Positions 34,822-43,344 of a stretch of 64,000 bases of DNA are shown here, piece after piece. The notes beneath the pieces were generated by a model that was not told the origin of the DNA, made no database searches, and worked only from the letters and a program-made list of their open reading frames with translations. Position numbers and translations under genes: made by a program. Origin of the DNA: an uncultured Opitutales bacterium (GTDB taxonomy: Bacteria; Verrucomicrobiota; Verrucomicrobiia; Opitutales; Seribacteraceae); contig CAJQKB010000008.1 of the NCBI GenBank assembly GCA_905478775.1, forward strand, positions 1-64,000, read 5' to 3'. The stretch's first letter is position 1. Each line of letters begins with the position of its first letter.

Positions 34822-34964
34822 ACGCGAGTGGGGCTTTGGTTTGAGGGACTACCAAACAGTAGCCAAGAACTGTACCAAAGACTTAAGAAAAAGGGTGTAC
34901 TCGTAGTTATCCAGTCACTACTTTTTTCCTGGGATGGAAAAGAAACCTCGAGGGAACTTAAAAT
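34822..34964 (+). pseudogene. avtA: Frameshifted C-terminal remnant of valine-pyruvate aminotransferase (avtA)
   Basis: The gap after the dehydrogenase reads as decayed coding sequence. From 34822, one frame gives a GLWFEGLPNSSQELYQRLKK stretch followed by KGVLVV. At about 34909 the sense shifts by one base, and the frame from 34910 reads SSHYFFPGMEKKPR. Read together this follows AvtA, where the C-terminus has LWFKDLPITTKQLYQRLKA and then RGVLMVPGHNFFPG. The rest of the enzyme, including the PLP lysine, is absent. So it is the tail of a deleted avtA-like gene, which normally makes valine or alanine from keto acids. I compared it from memory of the E. coli protein. Confidence 0.8.
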
Positions 34965-36239
34965 CTATTCCGACTGATTATTTTCTGCGACTGCAGGATC
35001 AATCTGACCTGAAGTTCCACCGGTCACGGGAAGAGAGTTTTTTGTAGCATTAGCCTCGCTCACTTCTACTGGTGCAGGGGGAAGTAAAGGAACACTGGAA
35101 TTAAGATCTGCAACTGGTTCTTCTGGTTTTGGTATTACTTGTAAAAGCTCAACTTCAAATACCAAAGTTTCATTAGGACCGATCGAGTTACTTCCATTCT
35201 CTCCGTAAGCAAGGTCCGCAGGTATGTACAATTTCCACTTTGCACCCTCTTTCATAAGTTGAAGCGCTTCAGTCCAACCTTTTATGACACCACTTACCCC
35301 AAAAGAAGCTGGTTCATCACGATCAACTGATGAATCAAAGACCTCTCCATCGATTAGAGTACCATGGTAATGGACCTTCACCGTATCCTCACTGCTTGGA
35401 ATTATTCCGTCCCCTTTCGTAATCACTTGATATTGCAATCCACTTTCTAAAGAAACCACATTCTTTCTCTTTCCATTTTTTTTCAAAAATGTAATGCCCT
35501 TGGCTAAATTCAAGTCGGGTAAGGATTTAGCAACCGCAAGAAATTCATTGGTTTTAATTAAATCTTCCAAACGGGAAAGAAAATAGGATGCATTACTATC
35601 ACCCGCCAACTTTTCCTTGTGTGAAGAAAGGGAGTCCATGTCATTTTCTGCCAATGACTGAAGAGCAAGTAAAAATCGGGCTTCCTGTCGATCTGCGGGT
35701 AAATAACTGGAACTTGTTGCTAAGTTTTCCAAGACAACTTTTCCTTCAGCTCCTTTCATTCCTTCATCTTTAAGTAATGAAACGGCTTGCCCTAAAAGAG
35801 CCCTCCCCGCAAGTGGATCACTTCCTAATTCCGTAACCGCCAACTTAAAATTCTCCGCCGATAAACTGTACCGCTTATCCCGATACTGAATCACCGCTGC
35901 CCGGTAACGGGCAACTCCGGCAAGAGTATCGTCGTAATCAGACGCGAATGATAAAAAGCGGTCTTCTGCACCTTCTGAGTCTATACTCGCAGAAAGAAAT
36001 CGGTAGGATCGTTCGGATTGTGTATTCCGCTCAGAGCGATCCCAATAATAGTAAAAACTTACACCAAATAAAATTGCACTAAGAATTATAAATAGCGACT
36101 TCTTACTCTTATTCCACGCGTCTGCCTCGCTGTAACTGTGTTCAGCAGCCTGTTCGGCAGATAGCCCCTCCTGGTCATTTTCACCAGGAATGGTGGTATC
36201 GTTGTTTTTTTCGGATTCGGATTCTTTATTAGTGGCCAT
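34965..36239 (-). CDS. Membrane-anchored TPR-FKBP peptidyl-prolyl isomerase
   Basis: This is a 424-residue protein: an acidic cytoplasmic tail (1-44), one transmembrane helix (about 47-65), a periplasmic TPR-like helical region (about 70-235) resembling YfgM (TPR_21), then an FKBP domain (about 262-372) and a Pro/Ala/Val-rich tail. FKBP landmarks are KVHYHGTLIDGEVFDSS, FGVSGVIKGWTEALQLMKEG and the AYGENGSNSIGPNETLVFEV segment (in part), so the isomerase is intact. It should aid folding of exported proteins near the translocon. YfgM and PpiD are separate proteins in E. coli; here TPR and isomerase lie on one chain. Confidence 0.82.
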   Translation of the reverse strand: MATNKESESEKNNDTTIPGENDQEGLSAEQAAEHSYSEADAWNKSKKSLFIILSAILFGVSFYYYWDRSERNTQSERSYRFLSASIDSEGAEDRFLSFASDYDDTLAGVARYRAAVIQYRDKRYSLSAENFKLAVTELGSDPLAGRALLGQAVSLLKDEGMKGAEGKVVLENLATSSSYLPADRQEARFLLALQSLAENDMDSLSSHKEKLAGDSNASYFLSRLEDLIKTNEFLAVAKSLPDLNLAKGITFLKKNGKRKNVVSLESGLQYQVITKGDGIIPSSEDTVKVHYHGTLIDGEVFDSSVDRDEPASFGVSGVIKGWTEALQLMKEGAKWKLYIPADLAYGENGSNSIGPNETLVFEVELLQVIPKPEEPVADLNSSVPLLPPAPVEVSEANATKNSLPVTGGTSGQIDPAVAENNQSE

Positions 36240-36371
36240 GGAACAGTTTATGGAAAAGGGAATATAGTCCCTATTTTTTAAATAAAGTCAACGGCTAGGT
36301 TTCAGAAGGCACGCGATGAAAAACTCATGAATAATTGATTCTTTATAATTCAATTGAAAAAAAAAGATCGG

Positions 36372-37844
36372 TCAGTCCAATTTCGGCTGATCCCAAAAGC
36401 GATAAGGATCTTCCAACCTGACCATTTCTTTCAGTAAAAGTTCTTCCATCTCCACTAATTTTTTTGAATAACTCGATAAATTGGCTAAGTTAATCTGATT
36501 CTTTTTCGGTTGATTTCCAGTCTTCTGAATTACTTCTTTTGAATGATGTTCGATTACTAATTCATCTGGGTTTTCCTTGAGGTTAAAAAGTTGAGTCTCG
36601 CGGACTTGTCCATCTAGTGTGTCGTACTTGATTAATTTCCAATCTCCTTTACGAATCGAGCGCATCCCCGGTTTTGTACCTCCGCAATATGCTCCGTATA
36701 GGAGTGGACGAATTATTTTCTTTTTTCCCATCAAGACAGGCTTTAAACTTTTACCCTGAGCAGTTTTGGGTATAGGTATGCCTGAAAGCTCACATAGTGT
36801 GGGCAAGATATCAAGCAGGTAACTATTGCCCGCATTTCGACTCATGGGCTTTATCCCTGGACCACTTACGATAAAAGGAACTCTCCAGGAATGTTCATAA
36901 AGATTCTGCTTCCCCATTAAGCCGTGCCGACCAACCGCAATTCCGTGGTCCGAAGTATAAAAAATATAGGTATTTTCAAACTCTCCGATTTCCTTCAGCT
37001 TGTTGATTACTAATCCAACCTGATCGTCAATATTTTCGATACAAGCGTATTCCCGGCCCAATTCATTTCGTACTGTTGCTTCAGTTCGCGAGGTCTTCAC
37101 CCCGGGAACATTAACCTCATCTCTTAGCTTCGGGTGACCATGATGAAAAGGATGAGCAGGGAGCCAGGAAATGGGTAGCTTCGGAGCTTTGCGATTGATC
37201 GTGGTAGGAGGATTCTGAAGATTTTCTGCACCGTACTTATCCAGTAAATCATTTCTTCCATTACGGGCATCATGGGGGTGAGAAAATCCAAAGTAAATGA
37301 GGAAGGGTTTTTCTTCTTTTCGTACACGTCTTTCCTCGAGGTATGAAAGAACCTGGCTACCATGCCATTGACTGCCACTGTCTTCATCTGCATTCCGGCA
37401 GCTTTTATCTTTTACAATTTGAAAAAGTTCGTTTGCCAATCCATAGCTATTTCCATTTTTACATGTTCTAAAGGTTTCATATCCAGCACGATTAAATACT
37501 GCTGGTAGGGTATTTTGGAGAATCTCTACTCTCGGGCCCCTTCCCTCTTCCTGTTTACGATGCTTTTTGCCACGGGGAGGTAAGTTCCAAAGTGTGCGAC
37601 CACTCATAATCATGGTGCGAGATGGCGAACAGACTGCACCGCTCATTGACCCCATATGATAAGCCTGATCTAAAACCATACCCGAAGAAGCCAACTTATC
37701 AATGTGCGGTGTTTGGCATACTTTATTACCATAACTGGATAAGGTATGAGGTGCCTGATCATCAGTGAGAATGAATAGTATATTCGGTTTTTTGGCTAAA
37801 ACTGAGAATACAAACAAGAAGAGCATTATTGCAGAATGTTTCAT
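36372..37844 (-). CDS. Type I sulfatase (exported)
   Basis: This is a 490-residue arylsulfatase-superfamily enzyme with a short signal peptide (about 1-17). Metal ligands start at Asp28-Asp29 in ILTDDQ, and Cys72 in AVCSPSR is the residue converted to formylglycine. A later YTSDHG (about 296-301) holds further metal ligands. Homology is to polysaccharide-active sulfatases of the S1 family, common in marine PVC bacteria. A maturation enzyme (FGE or anSME) is not in the window. The gene stands alone, with no adjacent glycoside hydrolase. Confidence 0.9.
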   Translation of the reverse strand: MKHSAIMLFLFVFSVLAKKPNILFILTDDQAPHTLSSYGNKVCQTPHIDKLASSGMVLDQAYHMGSMSGAVCSPSRTMIMSGRTLWNLPPRGKKHRKQEEGRGPRVEILQNTLPAVFNRAGYETFRTCKNGNSYGLANELFQIVKDKSCRNADEDSGSQWHGSQVLSYLEERRVRKEEKPFLIYFGFSHPHDARNGRNDLLDKYGAENLQNPPTTINRKAPKLPISWLPAHPFHHGHPKLRDEVNVPGVKTSRTEATVRNELGREYACIENIDDQVGLVINKLKEIGEFENTYIFYTSDHGIAVGRHGLMGKQNLYEHSWRVPFIVSGPGIKPMSRNAGNSYLLDILPTLCELSGIPIPKTAQGKSLKPVLMGKKKIIRPLLYGAYCGGTKPGMRSIRKGDWKLIKYDTLDGQVRETQLFNLKENPDELVIEHHSKEVIQKTGNQPKKNQINLANLSSYSKKLVEMEELLLKEMVRLEDPYRFWDQPKLD

Positions 37845-37971
37845 AATACCACCCCTAGTATTTCAGACGGGATCGGTCAAGTTGCACAAGACTGGGTGAA
37901 ACAAAAAAAAATTATAATGTCCGAATCAAATATCACCAGGGAGAGTAAACAAAGGACTAGTTCCCCGTAGT

Positions 37972-38003
37972 AAAAACCAACCTTTTTGCAGCGCTGAAAA
38001 GGT
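37972..38003 (-). terminator. Intrinsic terminator of the carB-purU unit
   Basis: On the minus strand ACCTTTT (from 38003) pairs with an AAAAGGT arm ending at 37980, around a loop with CAGCGCTG, and then TGGTTTTT follows. It lies 45 bases past the purU stop, so it is well placed to end the carB-purU transcript. Confidence 0.5.
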
Positions 38004-38047
38004 GGGAAGGATATTAAAAAGGAGAAGAAAATAATACCCGTATCCGG

Positions 38048-38899
38048 TTAATCGAACACAACTGTTTTGTTTTGATAAACCAGTACTCGGTTTTGCAAAT
38101 GCCTACGGACAGCAGTGGAAAGAACCAACTTTTCAAGGTCGCGTCCTTTTTCAATTAGATCTTTTGGACCGTGTCGATGACTAACCCGGTTGACATCCTG
38201 TCCGATAATCGGACCTTCATCCAGGTCTTCGGTTACATAATGGGCAGTTGCCCCTATCAACTTCACACCCCTAGTGTAAGCTTGATGGTAGGGTTTCGCA
38301 CCCGCGAAGGAGGGAAGGAAGGAATGATGGATATTAATTACCGGACAACCTACATTTACGAGAAAGTCTTTACTTAAAATCTGCATGTACCGGGCCAACA
38401 CCAACAGTTCTATTTTCTGATCACGAATCCATTGAATTTGCTTGGCTTCCTCTTCCTTCTTATTTTCTGAGGTCAGGTTGAAGTAGTGGAAGGGAAGTTG
38501 ATAGGAGGCGGAAATGTCTTCTAAGTCTCTGTGATTGGACAAAACGCCAGTTAATTCAGCATTCCACTCGCCTGATCTGACTCGCAATGCAAGGTCGTGC
38601 AGGCAATGATCTGCCTTGGATACCATTACCCCAATTTTGGGCCGGTCATTATGATAACCTATCCGTACAGTCATGCTTAATTCAGACTGTACCATTTCCT
38701 GGAAAGCAGTCCCCTCCTCTACCGGGTCACTTCCTAAGGAACATTCCCATTCAACCCGTTGAAAGAAAACATTTTCCTGACGGTCGAGGTGTTGGTCAGC
38801 ATGTAGTACATTGCTTCCGCGTTCATGAATCCATCCAGCCACCCTTGCGACAATTCCGGGTCGATCCGATCCGTAAAGCAGGGCAGTAATTGAATTCAT
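38048..38899 (-). CDS. purU: Formyltetrahydrofolate deformylase
   Basis: This 283-residue enzyme hydrolyses 10-formyl-THF to formate and THF, balancing one-carbon pools and feeding formate to purine synthesis. The N-terminal ACT domain (about 1-80) begins with ALLYGSDRPGIVARVAGWIH. The formyltransferase-type core has NIHHSFLPSFAGAKPYHQAY and the catalytic Asp segment TEDLDEGPIIGQDV. The length fits PurU (280-290). It follows carB by six bases and is cotranscribed with it. Confidence 0.93.
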   Translation of the reverse strand: MNSITALLYGSDRPGIVARVAGWIHERGSNVLHADQHLDRQENVFFQRVEWECSLGSDPVEEGTAFQEMVQSELSMTVRIGYHNDRPKIGVMVSKADHCLHDLALRVRSGEWNAELTGVLSNHRDLEDISASYQLPFHYFNLTSENKKEEEAKQIQWIRDQKIELLVLARYMQILSKDFLVNVGCPVINIHHSFLPSFAGAKPYHQAYTRGVKLIGATAHYVTEDLDEGPIIGQDVNRVSHRHGPKDLIEKGRDLEKLVLSTAVRRHLQNRVLVYQNKTVVFD

Positions 38900-38905
38900 G
38901 AAAAA

Positions 38906-41900
38906 TCAGGACCTGGAATAATCCTGCAAAGACTTCACCGAAAAATTTCGATCCTTAAGCGAACGAATGCCATCCAACGCTGCAAAAGCGGAGCCTAGTG
39001 TAGTAATTACTGGAACACCGTGCAGGACAGCTTGGCTACGAATGCCATTTTCATCCCGTCTTGGAATTAATCCAAGGGGGGTATTGATTACGAGATGGAT
39101 TTTCCCATTCTTGATCAAATCGGCGACATTGGGTCGCCCTTCACTGATACGCAAAACACTCTCTGCTTCTATCCCATGTTCTTGTAAAAAGGCGGCAGTT
39201 CCTTCAGTGGAATAAAAAGAAAAGCCAAGCTCAGATAATCCCCGGGCAACAAGGAGGGCTTTTTCTTTATCGGAATCCTTTACACTTAGAAAAACATTGC
39301 CCTCAAGGGGTAACGAGGGCTTGGCAGCCATTTGAGTCTTGGCAAAAGCAATTCCAAAATCTTCGTCCTGCCCCATTACTTCACCTGTACTTCTCATCTC
39401 TGGTGTCAGTACAATCGGAGAACCGGGGAAACGGCTAAAGGGAAAAACAGATTCCTTAATCGCCCAATGCTTGGGGATAACTTCTTCGGTAAAACCAAGG
39501 TCTTTCAGTTTGGCACCTGCCATTACACGAGCCCCTAATTTAGCTAAAGGCACACCGATTGCCTTACTGACAAATGGAATTGTTCGTGAAGCACGAGGAT
39601 TTACCTCAATCAGAAATAATTCACCTCCTTTGATCGCGAATTGGATGTTCATTAAGCCAATTACCCCCAAGGCTTTTGCTAAATCATGAGAAGCTTGTCG
39701 GACCTCATCAATCATCTCCTTTGCTAATTCATGGGGAGGCAGAACCATTGCCGCATCCCCACTATGCACTCCTGCAAATTCAATATGCTGAAGCATTCCC
39801 CCGACCACCGTAGTTTCGCCATCGGAGATACAATCCACATCTAACTCGATTGCTTCCTCAAGAAACTTGTCCAACAGTACCGGTTTACCAGGAGCCACCG
39901 CAAATGCCTCCTTCACCACCTTCTCCAGTTCATTCTCGTCATAAACGATGAACATTCCACGACCGCCCAAGACAAAAGAAGGGCGTAACAAAACGGGGTA
40001 CCCAATACGTGCTGCGGCATCTTTTGCATCTTCCGGTCTGAGGGCAGTTTCATTATCTGGTTGTTTAAGACCTAACTGATTCAGAATTTGCTTAAATTTC
40101 TCACGATCCTCCGCCAAGTCAATACTTTCGGGCGAAGTTCCGATCACATTAACGCCAGCCTTTTCTAATCCACTGGCCAAATTAAGGGGAGTTTGTCCAC
40201 CATATTGAACAATTGCACCGTCACACTTTTCCTGATGGTAAACCTCCAATACATCTTCAAGAGTGAGGGGTTCAAAATATAATCGATCCGATACATCATA
40301 ATCTGTGGACACTGTCTCTGGATTAGAATTCACCATTACTGTTTCAAAGCCAGCCTCTCTCAAAGCAAAGGAGGCATGGACACAACAATAATCGAATTCA
40401 ATTCCCTGCCCGATTCGATTCGGCCCCCCACCAAGAATCATAATTTTCTTATTACTGGATCGAATAATTTCATTCTCATCACCATAAGAGGAGTAAAAAT
40501 ACGGAGTAAAAGCTTCAAACTCAGCAGCACAGGTATCCACTAATCTAAAAGTCGTGTGGATTCCTAATGATTCTCTGCGTTCTTTAACCGCGGGAGGTTC
40601 ACAGGACCAAAAATCTGCTAGTTGACGGTCCGAAAAACCAAACTCCTTGGCACTTCTCATTAATTCATAATCAACCCCGTCTAAAGTGGTTTCCTTCAAG
40701 ATCGATTCGAGAGAATAAATTTCACTCAGTTGTGCGGTAAACCAAGGATCAATTCCAGATTTCTGTGAGATTTCCTCAGCAGTCATTCCTGATTCATACG
40801 CGCAGTAAAGGTACTGCGGACGTTCGGCAGAAGGCCTTTTTACGCCGGCTCGGATCAACGAGGAATCCAAATCAATCTCAGACAATTTACCTGCCTCAAA
40901 CCCTTGCAGTCCAATTTCTAAAGAACGCAAGGCTTTTTGAAAAGATTCTTTAAAAGTACGCCCAATTGCCATGGCTTCGCCAACGGACTTCATCGCTGAA
41001 GTTAAAGTCGAATCCGCTTCTGGGAATTTCTCGAAAGTAAAACGGGGAATTTTGGTAACCACATAATCAATTGATGGTTCGAAACAGGCTGGTGTTTCCT
41101 TGGTCACATCATTTTGTAATTCATCCAGCGAATATCCCACCGCTAATTTCGCCGCAAATTTGGCAATAGGAAATCCAGTTGCTTTAGAAGCAAGTGCCGA
41201 ACTTCTGGAAACACGGGGGTTCATTTCGATCACCACCATTCTTCCAGTCTTCGGGTCCGTTGCAAATTGAATGTTACTTCCTCCTGTCTCCACGCCAATT
41301 TCGCGAATGCAGGCAAATGAGGCATCTCTCATTAATTGATATTCTTTATCCGACAGTGTCATCGCAGGTGCGACTGTGATCGAATCTCCTGTATGAACCC
41401 CCATGGGATCGAAATTTTCAATCGAACAGATAACCACACATTGGTCTTTGTAGTCGCGCATGACCTCCATCTCATACTCTTTCCAACCAAGAAGACATTC
41501 TTCCACTAAAACCTGATTGATGGGAGAAGCATCGAGACCCATGCGAAGCATTTCATCAAACTCCTCGCGATTGTAAGCAATCCCCCCTCCCGTTCCACCC
41601 AGGGTAAAGGCAGGTCTTAAAATAATCGGAAAGTCACCTAATTTGGATATACAATCGTGTCCTTCCTCAAATGAAGTCACCGAAAAAGAAAGTGCTACAT
41701 CCAAGCCAATCTCAAGCATTGCCTGCTTAAATAGTTCACGATCCTCGCCTTTTTTAATTGCTTCCGGTTTTGCCCCAATCATTTCGACTCCGAATTCATC
41801 GAGGATTCCGGCATGAAATAATTCAAGAGATAAATTGAGTCCTGTCTGTCCGCCAAGAGTAGGCAGCAACGCGTCCGGTCTTTCCTTCTCGATTATTTTG

Positions 41901-42124
41901 CGAACACTTTCAACAGTGAGTGGCTCGACATAAGTTGCGTCTGCAAACTCTGGATCGGTCATAATCGTGGCTGGATTACTATTGACCAAAGAGACACGGT
42001 ACCCCTCCTCCCGCAAAGCCTTGCAGGCTTGAGCACCACTGTAATCAAACTCGCAAGCTTGACCAATGATTATTGGGCCAGACCCGATTATTAAAATGTG
42101 ATTGATGTCGTTTCTTCTAGGCAT
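38906..42124 (-). CDS. carB: Carbamoyl-phosphate synthase large subunit
   Basis: This 1072-residue subunit makes carbamoyl phosphate from bicarbonate, ammonia and two ATP, for arginine and pyrimidine synthesis. Two ATP-grasp halves are present: the first begins [20 protein letters not shown], the second [18 protein letters not shown], each with FDYSG/FDYCC-type glycine loops and an [14 protein letters not shown] or [13 protein letters not shown] segment. An MGS-like allosteric domain (about 940-1072) ends the chain. Length is normal. CarA is not adjacent. A hairpin lies just upstream. Confidence 0.97.
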   Translation of the reverse strand: MPRRNDINHILIIGSGPIIIGQACEFDYSGAQACKALREEGYRVSLVNSNPATIMTDPEFADATYVEPLTVESVRKIIEKERPDALLPTLGGQTGLNLSLELFHAGILDEFGVEMIGAKPEAIKKGEDRELFKQAMLEIGLDVALSFSVTSFEEGHDCISKLGDFPIILRPAFTLGGTGGGIAYNREEFDEMLRMGLDASPINQVLVEECLLGWKEYEMEVMRDYKDQCVVICSIENFDPMGVHTGDSITVAPAMTLSDKEYQLMRDASFACIREIGVETGGSNIQFATDPKTGRMVVIEMNPRVSRSSALASKATGFPIAKFAAKLAVGYSLDELQNDVTKETPACFEPSIDYVVTKIPRFTFEKFPEADSTLTSAMKSVGEAMAIGRTFKESFQKALRSLEIGLQGFEAGKLSEIDLDSSLIRAGVKRPSAERPQYLYCAYESGMTAEEISQKSGIDPWFTAQLSEIYSLESILKETTLDGVDYELMRSAKEFGFSDRQLADFWSCEPPAVKERRESLGIHTTFRLVDTCAAEFEAFTPYFYSSYGDENEIIRSSNKKIMILGGGPNRIGQGIEFDYCCVHASFALREAGFETVMVNSNPETVSTDYDVSDRLYFEPLTLEDVLEVYHQEKCDGAIVQYGGQTPLNLASGLEKAGVNVIGTSPESIDLAEDREKFKQILNQLGLKQPDNETALRPEDAKDAAARIGYPVLLRPSFVLGGRGMFIVYDENELEKVVKEAFAVAPGKPVLLDKFLEEAIELDVDCISDGETTVVGGMLQHIEFAGVHSGDAAMVLPPHELAKEMIDEVRQASHDLAKALGVIGLMNIQFAIKGGELFLIEVNPRASRTIPFVSKAIGVPLAKLGARVMAGAKLKDLGFTEEVIPKHWAIKESVFPFSRFPGSPIVLTPEMRSTGEVMGQDEDFGIAFAKTQMAAKPSLPLEGNVFLSVKDSDKEKALLVARGLSELGFSFYSTEGTAAFLQEHGIEAESVLRISEGRPNVADLIKNGKIHLVINTPLGLIPRRDENGIRSQAVLHGVPVITTLGSAFAALDGIRSLKDRNFSVKSLQDYSRS

Positions 42125-42150
42125 GCAGAGTTCTGTCGATAATTAAGGGC

Positions 42151-42175
42151 AAAAAAAAACCCCATATGGAGTCTT
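42151..42175 (-). terminator. Terminator-like hairpin between the YHS-like gene and carB
   Basis: On the minus strand AAGACTCC (42175-42168) pairs, with G-U wobbles, with GGGGTTTT around an ATAT loop, and is followed by a T-run (plus-strand A-run 42151-42159). It lies 50 bases past the YHS-like gene stop and only 26 bases before the carB start. It could end the first gene, or act as an attenuator in the carB leader. Confidence 0.5.
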
Positions 42176-42224
42176 TCTTAAAATATTTTGTGCGATTAAA
42201 TCAAATCCAATTTTAAAAAAAAGT

Positions 42225-42542
42225 TTAGGATGCCTTTTTTTTACATTTTGAACAACAAAAACCGATAGTGAGAGTTTTTCGTACTGGTTTTGCCGAGAAA
42301 GAACAGGATTTGTTATTCGGTTTAGTTTTTTTGATAAAGGCACTCACATTGGCTGCCGCTTTTTTAAGGCAGTTTCCGCAACAAACTCCATAGGATAATG
42401 TCTGAGCAGGATCTACTTTTTTACTAGAGATCGGGCATTTTGAATTTATCGTCTTGACCGAGTTAGGTACGGCGAAAGAAAAGTTAAATATTAAAAAAAT
42501 GGGCAATAATTTAATGATAAGCATCTTTTTCTGATATTTCAT
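42225..42542 (-). CDS. Exported Cys-rich protein with two YHS-like metal-binding repeats
   Basis: This is a 105-residue protein with a signal peptide (about 1-24). Two repeats follow: CPISSKKVDPAQTLSYGVCC then GNCLKK, and CSFSAKPVRKTLTIGFCC then SKCKKK. Each has one Cys, a strand, and a CCxxC motif, like the metal-binding YHS/TRASH-type domain of PVC proteins. It probably binds copper, zinc or iron in the periplasm. The tandem arrangement with eight cysteines is distinctive. It is followed by the hairpin ahead of carB. Confidence 0.62.
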   Translation of the reverse strand: MKYQKKMLIIKLLPIFLIFNFSFAVPNSVKTINSKCPISSKKVDPAQTLSYGVCCGNCLKKAAANVSAFIKKTKPNNKSCSFSAKPVRKTLTIGFCCSKCKKKAS

Positions 42543-42575
42543 TAATTGAAAAAGACAAGATTTGTTTCAAACAAA

Positions 42576-43238
42576 CTATGCAATCGGGGGTAGCCCACCC
42601 CCAATAAGTTCGATCAATGCATCCCTTACCTTTTGTCCACCCGAGACGATCTGTAAGGTTTTTCCAATACTGTTCCAATTCTTGAGACATTCGATAATCG
42701 AGTCTACTAAGTCTTCCCGTGGCAAGTAACCATGAAAGCCTAAATCTTCGGCCACCTGGACCCGACCTGTCCCCCGTTCATTGATTAAGGTACCGGGAGC
42801 AAGTATGGTGTAATCTAACTGCGAGGAACGGAGTCTTGAGTCGGCAACGCCCTTTGCTCTTAAATAGTGCTGGATCCGGGGAGAGTTACTATTCGGGTCT
42901 GCTCCAATCGCACTGACCATAATAAATCTCTTTACCCCCGCACTTTCACAATCCCCTATCAATCGAACCGCAGAATTTTGGTCTACATCGGTCGTTTTCT
43001 CCGGACCAGTTTGATTGCCAGAGCCGGCAGTAAATACCACCGCGTCAAGCCCCGGAAGGAATGAGGCAATGCCGTCTTCCAAATCGCCCAGAACAGAGGG
43101 AACTCCAAGTGCGGTAAATTTTGTTTGCTGACGGGCATCCCGAATTAACCCGACAGGAGAAAAACCGGAAACACCCCATAATTTACCGCATAAAATTGTG
43201 CCGACTTTTCCGTTTGCACCTGCAATTAATATTTTCAC
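42576..43238 (-). CDS. Atypical SDR, NAD(P)-binding protein (SDR_a5-like)
   Basis: This is a 220-residue Rossmann protein of the atypical extended SDR/NmrA-like group. The glycine motif is GANGKVG (7-13) and the classical YxxxK is replaced by YLRAKG (about 129-134), which keeps Tyr and Lys. SAIGAD (108-113) stands for the Ser region. Similar small proteins act as NADPH sensors or quinone or flavin reductases. It starts at GTG and is followed by the YHS-like gene. Substrate unknown. Confidence 0.82.
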   Translation of the reverse strand: MKILIAGANGKVGTILCGKLWGVSGFSPVGLIRDARQQTKFTALGVPSVLGDLEDGIASFLPGLDAVVFTAGSGNQTGPEKTTDVDQNSAVRLIGDCESAGVKRFIMVSAIGADPNSNSPRIQHYLRAKGVADSRLRSSQLDYTILAPGTLINERGTGRVQVAEDLGFHGYLPREDLVDSIIECLKNWNSIGKTLQIVSGGQKVRDALIELIGGGLPPIA

Positions 43239-43344
43239 GATTTAATTCCCTAACCCTTGGTGGTTTAGATTGCAAGATATCGATGGTTAGAATTTGTTCG
43301 TCTATCCACGCTGTTATCATTAGCATAATAATCTTTTTTTACCA

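Noticed and set aside
37836-37970. 44-codon plus-strand frame divergent from the sulfatase
   Set aside because: It overlaps the sulfatase start, has no recognisable sequence and no ribosome site. It looks like a chance frame.
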